Shown in pieces: positions 1 through 8,000 of a stretch of DNA of 64,000 bases. This DNA comes from Comamonadaceae bacterium G21597-S1. GTDB taxonomy: Bacteria; Pseudomonadota; Gammaproteobacteria; Burkholderiales; Burkholderiaceae_C. The stretch covers positions 1 through 64,000 of the forward strand of contig JAPWHR010000002.1 in assembly GCA_027214345.1 (NCBI GenBank). The letters are read 5' to 3'. The stretch's first letter is position 1. Each line of letters starts with the position of its first letter. Both the position numbers and the translations under genes were made by a program. The notes under the pieces are model-generated. The model did no database searches. It was not told the origin of the DNA and saw nothing but the letters and a program-made list of their open reading frames with translations.

Positions 1-23
1 AGGCAGGCGCCCCTTCGGCCCGT

Positions 24-47
24 CCAAGCCTGCGCAGGCAGGCTTGG
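24..47. repeat. Perfect 10-bp inverted repeat (hairpin)
   Basis: CCAAGCCTGC (24-33) is followed by a GCAG loop and then its exact reverse complement GCAGGCTTGG (38-47). There is no run of T after it, so it is not a classical intrinsic terminator. It sits with a second hairpin (77-113) in the non-coding leader before the ABC ATPase and may end transcription of a gene left of the window or belong to a dispersed intergenic repeat. Confidence 0.6.
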
Positions 48-76
48 AGCCGCGGGCCTCAGCCCCACTGGGGGGC

Positions 77-113
77 GCCCCCTACGGCCTGGCAAAGCCA
101 GTTCCGTGGGGGC
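77..113. repeat. Nested imperfect hairpin, REP-like
   Basis: An outer stem pairs GCCCCC-T-ACGG (77-87) with CCGTGGGGGC (104-113), with one bulged T. Inside it is a second stem, CTGGC-AAA-GCCAG (89-101). The nested stem and GC-rich arms are typical of repetitive extragenic palindromes in Burkholderiales. Other copies outside the window cannot be checked here. Confidence 0.5.
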
Positions 114-195
114 CTGGACTGGCCGGCTCCGCGGCCGTTGGACCCTTCATACCCCCTGGATGGCGCGCAGCGCCCAGGAAAACTGACCTATCCTC

Positions 196-990
196 ATGGC
201 CACCGACACGACCCCTCCCGCACCCTTGCTGCGCGTGACCGGACTGCGCAAGCATTTCGGCAAGGACGAGATCATCCGCGGCATCGACCTCGACGTGGCG
301 CCGGGCGACCGCATCGCCATCCTGGGCGCCTCGGGCTCGGGCAAGAGCACCTTGCTGCGATGCCTGAACTTCATGGAAAAACCCACGGCCGGGCGCATCG
401 CACTGGCCGGCAGCAAGGTCGGCACCGAGCGCCCTGGCTCGGGCGACATCGTCTATACCGAACGCGAACTGACCCAGGTGCGCCAGCGCGTGGGCATGGT
501 GTTCCAGCAGTTCAACCTGTTCCCGCATATGACGGCGATCGGCAACGTGATGGAAGGCCTGCGTACCGTCAAGGGCATGGACCGCGCCGCGGCCGAGAGC
601 AAGGCCCGCGCACAGCTCGAGCGCGTCGGCCTGGCCGACAAGGCCGACACCTACCCGGCCCGCCTGTCCGGCGGCCAGAAACAACGTGTCGCGATCGCCC
701 GCGCGCTGGCGATGGAGCCCGAACTGCTGCTGTTCGACGAACCCACGTCGGCGCTGGATCCGGAACTGGTGGGCGAGGTGCTGCGCACCATCCGCGCACT
801 GGCTGAGGAAGGACGCACCATGCTGCTGGTGACACACGAATTGGGGTTCGCCTACCACTTCGCGAACCGCATCCTGTTCATTGCCGACGGCGTGATCCAT
901 GAACAAGGCACGCCCGACCAAGTGTTGAAGAACCCGCAACAAGCGCGCACCCAGGCATTTTTGGCGCGGCACAACGAGTTCCATTTCTAG
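196..990 (+). CDS. Polar amino-acid ABC transporter ATP-binding protein
   Basis: This is an ATPase of the GlnQ/HisP class, which powers uptake of polar amino acids through an inner-membrane permease. It has 264 residues, normal for the family. Visible motifs are Walker A GASGSGKST (44-52), Q-loop FQQFNLF (103-109), signature LSGGQ (157-161), Walker B LLLFDE (177-182) and the H-loop histidine 214. Neither permease nor binding protein is downstream, so its partners presumably lie left of the window, which would make it the last gene of a minimal operon. The next gene, an aminotransferase-fold protein 136 nt away on the same strand, suggests linked amino-acid use. The exact substrate is unknown. 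Confidence 0.92.
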   Translation: MATDTTPPAPLLRVTGLRKHFGKDEIIRGIDLDVAPGDRIAILGASGSGKSTLLRCLNFMEKPTAGRIALAGSKVGTERPGSGDIVYTERELTQVRQRVGMVFQQFNLFPHMTAIGNVMEGLRTVKGMDRAAAESKARAQLERVGLADKADTYPARLSGGQKQRVAIARALAMEPELLLFDEPTSALDPELVGEVLRTIRALAEEGRTMLLVTHELGFAYHFANRILFIADGVIHEQGTPDQVLKNPQQARTQAFLARHNEFHF

Positions 991-1126
991 CCGGGCGGCC
1001 GCGGCTGTCGCGGCGCCGCCCTATCCCGCATCATTCCTGCCCCTTTCCTCCCATCCATCCCCTTCGCGCCAGGCGCCGCGCATCCCGCCGCGCCACGACC
1101 GAACCCCGACACAGGAGCCCCATCCC

Positions 1127-2050
1127 ATGATTGCCACCTCTTCCGAAAGCGCCCAAGGCTACGCCGCCGACCCCCGCAACGACTCCGTGCAGGTCTATGT
1201 CAATGGCGCGTTTTTCCCCCGCAACGAAGCACGGGTTTCAGTGTTCGACAGCGGCTTCGCGCTGGGCGACGGCATCTGGGAAGGCCTGCGGCTGGTGAAC
1301 GGCAAGATCATCAGCCTGCAGGCCCACATGGAACGCCTGTTCGAAGGCGCCGCGTCCATTGCGCTCGACATCGGCATGGACCGCCAGGGCGTGGAGCAGG
1401 CGCTGTGGCAGACGCTGGAGCGCAACGGGATGAAAGACGGCGCCCACATGCGGTTGATGATCACGCGCGGCACCAAGAAGACACCGAACCAGGACCCGCG
1501 TTTCGTCATCGGCAAGGCCACCATCGTCATCGTCGCGGAATACAAGACACCCAAGCCCGAGACCCGCGCCCGCGGTCTGAGCCTGATGACCTCGACCTAC
1601 CGCACCAGCGGCCCGGACGTGTTCGACCTGCGGCTCAATTCGCACAGCCGGCTCAACCTGATCCAGGCGCTGATCCAGGCCATCAATCTGGGCGCCGACG
1701 AAGCCCTGATGCTCGACCCGCGCGGCTTCGTGGCCAGCTGCAACAGCACCAACTTCTTCATCGTGCGCGGCAACGACGAGTTGTGGACCTCGACCGGCAA
1801 CTACAGCTTCAAGGGCATCACCCAGGCCAATGTCATCCGCGCCTGGCAGGCCGCCGGCGGCACGGTGCGCGAATGCGATTTCACATTGGCGCAGGTGTAT
1901 TCGGCCAAGGAGGCCTTCGTCACCGGCACGCTGGGCGGCGTGACGCCGGTGACGAAGATCGACGGGCGGGTGATCGGCGACGGGAAGCCAGGCCAGGCGA
2001 CGGCGCGGGCCGGGGCCTTGTACCAGCAGTATTGCCTGCAGGCGGCTTGA
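1127..2050 (+). CDS. Aminotransferase class IV fold protein lacking the PLP lysine
   Basis: This 307-residue protein has the fold-type IV (D-amino-acid/branched-chain aminotransferase) pattern: YVNGAFFPRNEARVSVFD near the start, a GDGIWEGLR segment (48-55), and GADEALMLDPRGFV (189-202). The residue at the usual Schiff-base lysine, just before a conserved leucine, is Asn171 (LNSHSRLNLI), and no lysine occurs from about 144 to 225. The glutamate that normally binds the PLP ring nitrogen is Ser204 (FVASCNSTNFF). Both alignments were made by eye. It may therefore be a family branch with a different chemistry. An AGGAG ribosome-binding site (RBS) lies at 1113-1117, nine bases before the ATG. It follows an amino-acid ABC ATPase. 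Confidence 0.8.
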   Translation: MIATSSESAQGYAADPRNDSVQVYVNGAFFPRNEARVSVFDSGFALGDGIWEGLRLVNGKIISLQAHMERLFEGAASIALDIGMDRQGVEQALWQTLERNGMKDGAHMRLMITRGTKKTPNQDPRFVIGKATIVIVAEYKTPKPETRARGLSLMTSTYRTSGPDVFDLRLNSHSRLNLIQALIQAINLGADEALMLDPRGFVASCNSTNFFIVRGNDELWTSTGNYSFKGITQANVIRAWQAAGGTVRECDFTLAQVYSAKEAFVTGTLGGVTPVTKIDGRVIGDGKPGQATARAGALYQQYCLQAA

Positions 2051-2404
2051 TCGGCAGGTCAACGTTTGGCACAGGAGGCGCAAGAGAAAAAGATCGCGCC
2101 ACGGCTGCGGACCTTCCTCCTCCGCCCCGCTGACGGGCCATTCAGCGAAGGAAGCGTTGCGGACAAGCGACGCCATACGTCTGGCGCTTTACCCGATTGA
2201 TGGTCATTCGTACAGAATCGCGTTGCCGGGTTTGTCGAATTTTCAATGCTGCAAGAAAAGCAGACACTTCGCCCGGCAGTGAATGCAGAAGCCACGATCG
2301 GGAGGGAGTGATGACAGTTGTATGCCGCAGGCGCCACGGTATCCGACAGGCCGTGAGACTTACATTGAGTTGCCTCGCTGGAGACGAGACGTTTGTTGGA
2401 CTCA
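2051..2404. other. Intergenic stretch, no gene supported
   Basis: These 354 bases between the aminotransferase-fold gene and the toxin promoter contain only short overlapping reading frames with no recognisable protein. Composition becomes less GC-rich towards the right end, where the toxin-antitoxin unit begins. This may be the left edge of an acquired segment. Confidence 0.5.
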
Positions 2405-2434
2405 TTGACAACACATTCGGCATGTTGTCATAAT
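2405..2434 (+). promoter_or_regulatory. Toxin-antitoxin promoter with inverted-repeat operator
   Basis: TTGACA (2405-2410), an 18-bp spacer and CATAAT (2429-2434) form a strong sigma-70-type promoter eight bases before the toxin ATG. A perfect inverted repeat, TGACAACA (2406-2413) and TGTTGTCA (2423-2430) with a 9-bp spacer, fills the region between the two boxes. Such a site is what an autoregulating antitoxin would bind. The very short distance to the start codon implies a minimal or absent leader. Confidence 0.7.
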
Positions 2435-2441
2435 CTCCAAC

Positions 2442-2738
2442 ATGAAGGCTGTCGCGCTCATTCGCCGTCGCGTTGTTCTTGCTCCAAATGCTTTTGCCGA
2501 AGTGGCCGTATGGCGAGTCCCTCAGCCTGTTCCGCCGTCTGAGCATCCATTCAAATATCGCCTAGCTTATGTGGTGGGCGGCGATTGTGTGCTGAGATAT
2601 GACAACGAGCGCGGCAAAGGTGATCATCGGCACTTCGGAGGAAAGGAACTTGACTATGCTTTCTCGACGCCAGAACAGTTGATGCTTGATTTCAACGCTG
2701 ACATTACGAGGTGGAACAATGAAAACAGTCGTTCTTGA
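2442..2738 (+). CDS. Toxin of TumE/DUF6516 type
   Basis: The 98-residue protein has the pattern of the DUF6516 (TumE-type) family: VWRVPQPVPPSEHPFKYRLAY (around 22-42, read as two adjoining motifs), CVLRYDNERGKGDHRH (49-64) and a C-terminal LMLDFNADI. Members are found next to a winged-helix DNA-binding partner and are regarded as the toxin of a type II system; the mode of toxicity is not evident from the sequence. The following antitoxin gene overlaps its end by 20 bases, so the toxin comes first in the operon. Local composition is less GC-rich than the surroundings, which suggests acquisition by transfer. Confidence 0.75.
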   Translation: MKAVALIRRRVVLAPNAFAEVAVWRVPQPVPPSEHPFKYRLAYVVGGDCVLRYDNERGKGDHRHFGGKELDYAFSTPEQLMLDFNADITRWNNENSRS

Positions 2739-3066
2739 GGTTCGTTCGCTGACTGACACGCTTGCCGATGCAACCCGAGCTATGAAATCCGGTCGTGCTG
2801 AGAGCGAGGCGCGTATTGGTTTTGCCACCCCCGAACTGCTTTGGCAGGTACTAACCGCCAAAAGATGGGAGTTGCTCAAAGCAATGTGCGGGGCGGGCGC
2901 CATGTCTATCCGCGAGGTGGCCAGACGGGTCGGACGTGACGTGAAAGCTGTGCATGGGGATGTCGTGGCCTTGTTGGATGCAGGCGTGATCAGTCGTGTG
3001 ACAGATGGCGGTGTTGTGTTCCCGTTTGATGCTGTAAAAGTTGAGTTCATGCTTGAGGCGGCGTAG
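2719..3066 (+). CDS. Antitoxin-like winged-helix DNA-binding protein (HVO_A0114 family)
   Basis: The 115-residue protein starts at the ATG at 2719, which has a GAGGTGG RBS and overlaps the toxin gene by 20 bases; an upstream in-frame ATG at 2686 is less likely. The C-terminal half is a winged helix: LLKAMCGAGAMSIREVARRV (52-71), then DVKAVHGDVVALLDAGVI. This matches the MarR-like partner of TumE/DUF6516 toxins and probably both neutralises the toxin and represses the operon through the inverted repeat at 2406-2430. The direct DNA contact is inferred. Confidence 0.75.
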   Translation: MKTVVLEVRSLTDTLADATRAMKSGRAESEARIGFATPELLWQVLTAKRWELLKAMCGAGAMSIREVARRVGRDVKAVHGDVVALLDAGVISRVTDGGVVFPFDAVKVEFMLEAA

Positions 3067-3108
3067 CTGTGCGAGCTGCAAGGCAGAACTGGTCGGTCGG
3101 CACGGACA

Positions 3109-3145
3109 CGCAACTGCAGAAGGCCGCTTCGCGGCAATGGTTGCG
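3109..3145 (+). terminator. Hairpin after the toxin-antitoxin genes
   Basis: An outer pairing CGCAAC (3109-3114) with GTTGCG (3140-3145) encloses a tight inner stem GCCGC-TTC-GCGGC (3123-3135). It lies between the antitoxin stop and the acetyltransferase start. There is no T-run, so termination is only a possibility. Confidence 0.35.
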
Positions 3146-3201
3146 CGCCGGGCACCTTCAACGTTGAGGTGGCACCTCCCCCGCACTCAATCACCTCTCA
3201 G

Positions 3202-3744
3202 ATGAGTTCTGTCATTGTCCGGCGCGCTGCCATTTCGGATGCCCTGGCGCTCTCGCAACTTGCCGCAAACACCTTTGCAGAAACTTTCGGTGCTGACAAC
3301 ACGCCCGAAGATCTCGCTGCGCACCTCCAGTCCGTCTATGGCGTCGCGCAGCAGTCGGACGAACTTGCAGACCCTGATGTGGTGACCTTGCTTGCCTACA
3401 TGGATACTGAGCTTGTTGGTTTTGCCCAGGTGCGTCGCAACAAGCCGCCGTCTTGTGTGGTCCAGGAGCGACCGGTTGAGCTGCATCGTTTCTATCTAAT
3501 TCGTTCGGCGCACGGCAAAGGCGCAGCTGCACCCCTCATGCAGCAGGCGCGAGCGGCCGCCAAGGAATTGGGTGGCCGGCACCTGTGGCTCGGGGTCTGG
3601 GAGCGCAACCCAAGGGCTGTAGCCTTCTACGTCAAGTCGGGCTTTGTCAAAGTTGGCAGCCACGTGTTCGTTGTTGGCAGTGACCGTCAAACTGACTGGG
3701 TGTTCGTCAGTCCCCTGACGAAGCAGATGGACAGTGCCGCGTAA
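3202..3744 (+). CDS. GNAT-family N-acetyltransferase
   Basis: This 180-residue protein begins at the ATG at 3202 (VIVRRAAISDALALSQLA, the usual GNAT opening); an in-frame ATG at 3169 would add 11 unlikely residues. The acetyl-CoA-binding segment is FYLIRSAHGKGAAAPLMQQA (about 97-116), followed by LGVWERNPRAVAFYVKSGF, the typical beta5/alpha4 motif. The acceptor is unknown; relatives acetylate small amines or protein N-termini. It lies just after the toxin-antitoxin pair and shares their less GC-rich composition, so it may have arrived with them. Confidence 0.85.
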   Translation: MSSVIVRRAAISDALALSQLAANTFAETFGADNTPEDLAAHLQSVYGVAQQSDELADPDVVTLLAYMDTELVGFAQVRRNKPPSCVVQERPVELHRFYLIRSAHGKGAAAPLMQQARAAAKELGGRHLWLGVWERNPRAVAFYVKSGFVKVGSHVFVVGSDRQTDWVFVSPLTKQMDSAA

Positions 3745-4048
3745 CCCGTCGCGTTGAACCTGCGGTGCCACTGCGACACCGCGCCTGCCGCAGCCATGCG
3801 TGGTTGCGCCGGATGTTCCGGGACTCGGTCGCGGCCATCAGGGCCGGCTCCTTGTTACCAGACTCCCTGCCCGAGTTGACGACTCACAAGGGCTTCGGGG
3901 GGCGATCGCCACCGCCGAATGCGCGACAATCGTCTTTGCGCCCTGCACGCTGCACGTGGTCGTCTTCTCGATGTGCGGCCGGACTCCCGCTTCCCGGGTC
4001 CTGCCGTGGGCCTGGCAGCACCAGCGTACAACCACCACGGGAGAGGCC
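3745..4048. other. Intergenic stretch, no gene supported
   Basis: This 304-base gap lies between the acetyltransferase and the VOC protein. Open frames run through it on both strands but none resembles a protein, and the frame leading into the VOC gene is only an open upstream extension. No clear promoter or terminator was found. Confidence 0.5.
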
Positions 4049-4423
4049 ATGTTTGATCACGTCAAGTTCGGCGCCAGCGACTATGCGGGCAGCAGGTCAT
4101 TCTTCGTCCAGGCACTGGAGCCACTCGGTGTCACCGATGTTCGCGAGTGGCCGCCGGACGGCGTCGAACTGAGCCAACCCGGGGGCGCGGTATCGCTGTG
4201 CCTGTACCAGACCCGCGAGACTCCGGCGCACCTTCACCTGGCGTTCACGGCGGCCAGTCGCGAGCAGGTCCGGGCGTTCCATCGCGCAGCGTTGCAGGCG
4301 GGCGGCAAGGACAACGGCCCACCCGGTCTGCGCACGCACTATCACGCCAATTACTACGCCGCCTTCGTCATCGGCCCGGATGGCCACAACATCGAAGCCG
4401 TATGCCATATGCCCGAACCCTGA
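4049..4423 (+). CDS. VOC-family (glyoxalase/dioxygenase fold) protein
   Basis: The 124-residue protein opens with MFDHVKFGASDYAGSRSFF, the standard beta-alpha entry of the vicinal-oxygen-chelate fold, and ends with HYHANYYAAFVIGPDGHNIEAV, which supplies the usual metal-ligand glutamate of the second module. The start at 4049 has GGGAGAG six bases upstream; the frame is open further left but without family similarity. Members of this subfamily include lactoylglutathione-lyase-like and resistance proteins; no specific activity can be assigned. Confidence 0.85.
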   Translation: MFDHVKFGASDYAGSRSFFVQALEPLGVTDVREWPPDGVELSQPGGAVSLCLYQTRETPAHLHLAFTAASREQVRAFHRAALQAGGKDNGPPGLRTHYHANYYAAFVIGPDGHNIEAVCHMPEP

Positions 4424-4503
4424 GCGCTGCATGACCCGGCCCGCATCGGGCAGCCTCCTCCTTCCTGGCACAGTACCGTCACATTCCCTCCCACGCTCCA
4501 GCG

Positions 4504-5013
4504 ATGCGACACGTACCAGCCGCAGGCCAGCAGTTCTCGTTCCATGCCGTTCTGGAGAACTGGGCCGAAGGCATGGACTACTGCGCCATTGCCGTGCCTG
4601 TCGACATTACCGAGGCGCTGGGCACCAAGGGGCCGGTCCTGGTCCTGGCGCGGGTTGATGACTCGAAACCATTCCAGGTGAGCCTGTTCCCCGTCGGGGG
4701 TGGCCGGCACTACGTTCGGATCAAGGCACGCGTCCGTCAGGAAACGGCCACCGGCACTGGCGACCGCATTCGCATGCAGATCACGGTTCTCGATCGTTCC
4801 CGTGTTGCGATTCCGGATGACCTTGCGCAGGCGCTGCGCGCGCAAGGAGTCGCCGAGTCTTTCCGATCCTTGCCGCCAGGAGAGCAGAACTACATCGTCC
4901 GGCGCATCGACCAACCGGCCAGGCCGCAGACACGCGAACGCAGGATTCAACAGGCGGTTGAGTCCGCACGGCAACGACGGGAGAAGCGCGATCGAGGCAT
5001 GCTCGCGGCATGA
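4504..5013 (+). CDS. DUF1905 / YdeI-OmpD-associated family protein
   Basis: The 169-residue protein has an N-terminal DUF1905 beta-barrel (about 10-95; FHAVLENWAEGMDYCAIAVP, then GGRHYVRIKARVRQETATGTGD) and a C-terminal YdeI-type helical region (about 100-165) rich in Arg, with SFRSLPPGEQNYIVRRI and RQRREKRDRGML. The two-part arrangement is common in soil bacteria. Its molecular role is unknown, although the YdeI family has been tied to stress and peptide resistance. It lies alone on the plus strand in a run of small unrelated genes. Confidence 0.8.
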   Translation: MRHVPAAGQQFSFHAVLENWAEGMDYCAIAVPVDITEALGTKGPVLVLARVDDSKPFQVSLFPVGGGRHYVRIKARVRQETATGTGDRIRMQITVLDRSRVAIPDDLAQALRAQGVAESFRSLPPGEQNYIVRRIDQPARPQTRERRIQQAVESARQRREKRDRGMLAA

Positions 5014-5433
5014 CGGTGGCGAGAGACGCAGGCACGTCGATCGGTCGCCAAGGTCAACACCTCGCAGAGGAGAATGTGACATCGGCCTTGTTGCGCCGTT
5101 GCGATGATGTCCGCCAAGCAGTGCGCCGGATATGGCGTCGGGAAAGAAGCTGAAGCGCCCGTCACCCACGGAGGAAGATCAAAGATCGCCAAGGACGAGT
5201 CGCGGCTCTCGCATTCAACGGCCGTGAGTGAGACCGCGGGATGCAAGCAGCAACAACGGCAAGTCGCCCGAACAAGAAGGCCCGGCTCTGGCGCAAATTC
5301 CATGCTGTAATCTCGATCGGCCTCATCGCCACCGTCTCGTTTCCTTGGCGGTGAGCCGTGTGTCTACAACCCTTCACCCAGTGGAACTCCCGCAGCGATC
5401 GTCATCACCTCCTGCTCCACACCCCAGCAATCC
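5014..5433. other. Intergenic stretch, no gene supported
   Basis: These 420 bases hold only short open frames of biased composition (for example one at 5104-5310) without a convincing RBS or any recognised domain. No repeat, RNA or clear promoter was found. The stretch presumably includes the promoter of the following membrane protein. Confidence 0.45.
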
Positions 5434-5883
5434 ATGAAATTCCATCAACGCGGCGAACTGTATGTCGGGGGCCTTCTCGTGCTGGCCGTCCTCGGGACCT
5501 GCGCACTGGTCGTGGCCTTGTGGTTATGGCCCAAGTACCGCGTCTACGCGGAGGAACTGGCCGGAGAAACCCGGCTGAAGGAGGCCGAATGGTCCAAGCA
5601 GATCCTCATCGAGGAGGCCAAGGCCCAGCAGCAGGCCTCCTTGCTGCAGGCGCAGACCCGGGTCACGTTGGCCAAGGCCCAAGGGCAGGCTGAGGTCGAG
5701 CGTGCGAAGGCAACGGCCGAAGCCAACCGCATCATCGGGGAGTCGCTCAAGGGGAACGAGGCGTATCTGCGCTATCTCTGGATCGAAGGCCTGAAAGACG
5801 GAAAAGGCGAGCGGATCTACATCCCCACCGAAGCAGGGCTGCCGATCCTGGAGGCAGGCCGAGGGCCGGCATCGGGGCGCTGA
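5434..5883 (+). CDS. Membrane-anchored stomatin/prohibitin-like short protein
   Basis: This 149-residue protein has one N-terminal membrane segment (about 10-31, VGGLLVLAVLGTCALVVALW) and then a long charged alanine-rich helix (about 38-105; KEAEWSKQILIEEAKAQQQ, QAEVERAKATAEANRIIGE) like the C-terminal coiled coil of SPFH-domain membrane-protease regulators. It ends with LRYLWIEGLKDGKGERIYIPTEAGLPI, the segment found at the tail of such proteins. The SPFH beta-domain itself is missing, so it is a short form or a remnant of a larger gene. It is probably inner-membrane bound with the helix in the periplasm or cytoplasm; its partner is unknown. Confidence 0.65.
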   Translation: MKFHQRGELYVGGLLVLAVLGTCALVVALWLWPKYRVYAEELAGETRLKEAEWSKQILIEEAKAQQQASLLQAQTRVTLAKAQGQAEVERAKATAEANRIIGESLKGNEAYLRYLWIEGLKDGKGERIYIPTEAGLPILEAGRGPASGR

Positions 5884-6001
5884 AAGCAGTCCCCAAGCGC
5901 GCATGTTTCGCGGACATGCAGCAGGTCGGCACCGCCGGGAGCAACTCCAACGCCAATCGCAAGCCGCGATTCCACGTCTGGCCAACATGCCGGAACACGC
6001 C

Positions 6002-6316
6002 ATGCCTTCAGCGAAACACGAATTGCTGCAACTGCTCGCGCCGATCGACGGATTCAGCGCCGAGCCGTCCCCGGTGGCGGGCGGAACGGCGCTGTGGTTC
6101 CGGGGCAAGGAGTTCGCGCATTTCCACCATGACAACGAGCTCGACCTGCGCCTGACACGCAAGCACATCGCGTCACTGGGACTGGAGCACCCGCGCGAAT
6201 CGGTGCACCACCCCAAGCGCGCGGCCACGTCGCCGTGGATCGAGCTGCGTTTTCACAGCCACGACGATGTGCTTCGCGTGGCGGAGTTGGTCAAGCTGGC
6301 CATGGCCTCTCGATAA
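6002..6316 (+). CDS. DUF5519 (luciferase-like domain) protein
   Basis: The 104-residue protein contains the compact domain with WFRGKEFAHFHHDNELDLRL and HPRESVHHPKRAATSPWIELRF, in which conserved histidines and a C-terminal WIEL...FHSHDDV helix match the bacterial DUF5519 family (named after a luciferase-type domain). No enzyme activity is established for the bacterial proteins. The start could equally be the in-frame ATG at 5987; neither has a strong RBS. It lies between two other small plus-strand genes. Confidence 0.7.
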   Translation: MPSAKHELLQLLAPIDGFSAEPSPVAGGTALWFRGKEFAHFHHDNELDLRLTRKHIASLGLEHPRESVHHPKRAATSPWIELRFHSHDDVLRVAELVKLAMASR

Positions 6317-6371
6317 TGCGGCAACGGCCACGGTCCTGGCCCGCCATAGCCCCGCCCCCCGTCACCCGCCC

Positions 6372-6827
6372 ATGAAAAAGCTCATTGTTGTCATCGTCAT
6401 CCTGCTTGCCGCATACGAAGGCGCGAGCCGCTCACCCACGTTCCGGCAACTGGTGGGCGCACCGGGTCTGCTCACCGCACTGGCGCCCGGTGAAAGCTCC
6501 GACGTGTTGCTGGCCGCCATCCGCGACCAGAGAAGTGGCACCCAGGTCACGGGCGAAGGCATCGTCAGTGCGGTATTGGCCGACGACAACACGGGCAGCC
6601 GCCACCAGCGCTTCATCCTGACGCTGCCATCCGGACAGACGCTGCTGGTCGCGCACAACATCGACCTCGCACCCCGCATACCCTCGCTCGTCACGGGAGA
6701 CCGGGTCTCCTTCAACGGTGTGTACGAATGGAACCCCAAGGGCGGCGTCATCCACTGGACCCACCACGATCCCGGCGGTCGCCACGAAGCCGGCTGGCTC
6801 AGGCACGGCGGACAGACCTACGAATAG
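6372..6827 (+). CDS. DUF3465 secreted or membrane-anchored protein
   Basis: The protein has 151 residues. The N-terminus (MKKLIVVIVILLAAYEGA) is a signal peptide or uncleaved anchor. The remainder has the DUF3465 beta-barrel: SGTQVTGEGIVSAVLADD, HQRFILTLPSGQTLLVAHN and VSFNGVYEWNPKGGVIHWTH, ending GGWLRHGGQTYE-like. The OB-like HDP...HWTHHDP pattern is typical of this small periplasmic family of unknown role. The ATG at 6372 was chosen because the signal sequence begins there. Confidence 0.8.
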   Translation: MKKLIVVIVILLAAYEGASRSPTFRQLVGAPGLLTALAPGESSDVLLAAIRDQRSGTQVTGEGIVSAVLADDNTGSRHQRFILTLPSGQTLLVAHNIDLAPRIPSLVTGDRVSFNGVYEWNPKGGVIHWTHHDPGGRHEAGWLRHGGQTYE

Positions 6828-6888
6828 GGCTTCGCAGGCCGAGCCTGGGCGCCCGCCGCTCACGGACCCGGCGCGCCCGATCAGCCGC

Positions 6889-7998
6889 TCAACAAGCCGC
6901 CCCAGGCCGGACGCGCCACCCCAGACCCGGCGTGCGCGCCTGCGCCGCCCCCTGCCCCAACACCACGGGCTCCAGCAGCCCCGTGTCCACCGCTTCGCGC
7001 GTGAACGCGCGCAGGCTGCGCACCCGTGCGGCCGGCACGCCGGCGGCATTGAGTCTGGACTCGAGTTCGTGCGCGCTGCGTCCTGCCATGCGAGACGCCA
7101 GCAGCTCGCGGAACGCCTTCGGGTCGCGGGCACGGGCGAAGGTGGCGCCACTTTCGGCTGCGGGTTCGAGCAAGGGCCCGGCCAGCGCCGGATCGATGTC
7201 GAGTTCGCCCAGCAGGCGGTCGACATGGGCATGCGTGTTGGCGCCGATCGCGAGCCAGCCGTCGCTGCAGGCGAAGGTGTCGGCCGCCGGGCTGCCCGAG
7301 AAACCCTTGTTGCCCACGCGCGCAATCTCCTGGTCGTGCGTCAGGGTCTCGCAGGCGAACGGGTACATCAGCTGCAATGCGCTGGCCCACATGCTGACGT
7401 CGAGGAAACAACCCGCGCCGGTGTGTTCGCGCTCGCGCAGCGCGGCCATGATGGCGAGGGCACCGATGATGCCGGTGGCCGCATCGATGACCGGAAACCC
7501 GGTCTTGACCGGCGCGTCCCCTTCCTGGCCGGACAACATCGTCATGCCGGTCAGGGCCTGGATCACATGGTCGTAGGCGCCGAACGGCGTGCGCGCGGGG
7601 TCGCTGTATCCATAACCGGAGATCGCGCAATAGACGATGCCAGGGTTGATCGCCTGAATGTCCTCATAAGCCAGCCCATGGCGGCGCAACACGCCGGGCC
7701 GGTAGTTGTCGACCATCACGTCGGCCACGCGCGCCAGTTCCAGCACCTCGGCGCGCCCCTCGGGCGATGCGATGTCGATGGCGCGCATCTGCTTGCCGGC
7801 GTTGATGGCCGTGAAGGCCTGCGCGCCCGAGGCGGTGCGCCGCATCACGTCACCTCCGCCGGGTTTCTCGATCTTGACGACCTCGGCACCCATCTGTGCC
7901 AGATGGAAGGTCGCGAACGGGCCGGCGATGACATGGCTGAAGTCGACCACACGCACGCCGCGCAAGGCCTGCGGCGGCAACTGGAACGGTTGGGCCAT
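6889..7998 (-). CDS. CaiB/BaiF-type (family III) CoA-transferase
   Basis: This 369-residue enzyme would move CoA between carboxylic acids through an aspartyl-CoA thioester. The opening LRGVRVVDFSHVIAGPFAT (12-30) and GAEVVKIEKPGGGD (38-51) are classic for the family, and Asp172 in KTGFPVIDAATG fits the catalytic aspartate. The start at 7998 was chosen because family similarity begins there; the open frame runs 73 codons further back into the preceding gene. It is slightly shorter than the typical 390-400 residues. It lies two bases downstream of a Bug receptor gene, so the two are co-transcribed: uptake of an organic acid followed by CoA activation. Confidence 0.9.
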   Translation of the reverse strand: MAQPFQLPPQALRGVRVVDFSHVIAGPFATFHLAQMGAEVVKIEKPGGGDVMRRTASGAQAFTAINAGKQMRAIDIASPEGRAEVLELARVADVMVDNYRPGVLRRHGLAYEDIQAINPGIVYCAISGYGYSDPARTPFGAYDHVIQALTGMTMLSGQEGDAPVKTGFPVIDAATGIIGALAIMAALREREHTGAGCFLDVSMWASALQLMYPFACETLTHDQEIARVGNKGFSGSPAADTFACSDGWLAIGANTHAHVDRLLGELDIDPALAGPLLEPAAESGATFARARDPKAFRELLASRMAGRSAHELESRLNAAGVPAARVRSLRAFTREAVDTGLLEPVVLGQGAAQARTPGLGWRVRPGAAC

Positions 7999-8000
7999 GA

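Noticed and set aside
3067-3201. Possible integron attC site between the toxin-antitoxin genes and the acetyltransferase (GCCGCTTCGCGGC hairpin, CGCAAC/GTTGCG arms)
   Set aside because: The outer arms do not fit RYYYAAC and GTTRRRY, no repeat of the element follows the later small genes, and no integrase is present.
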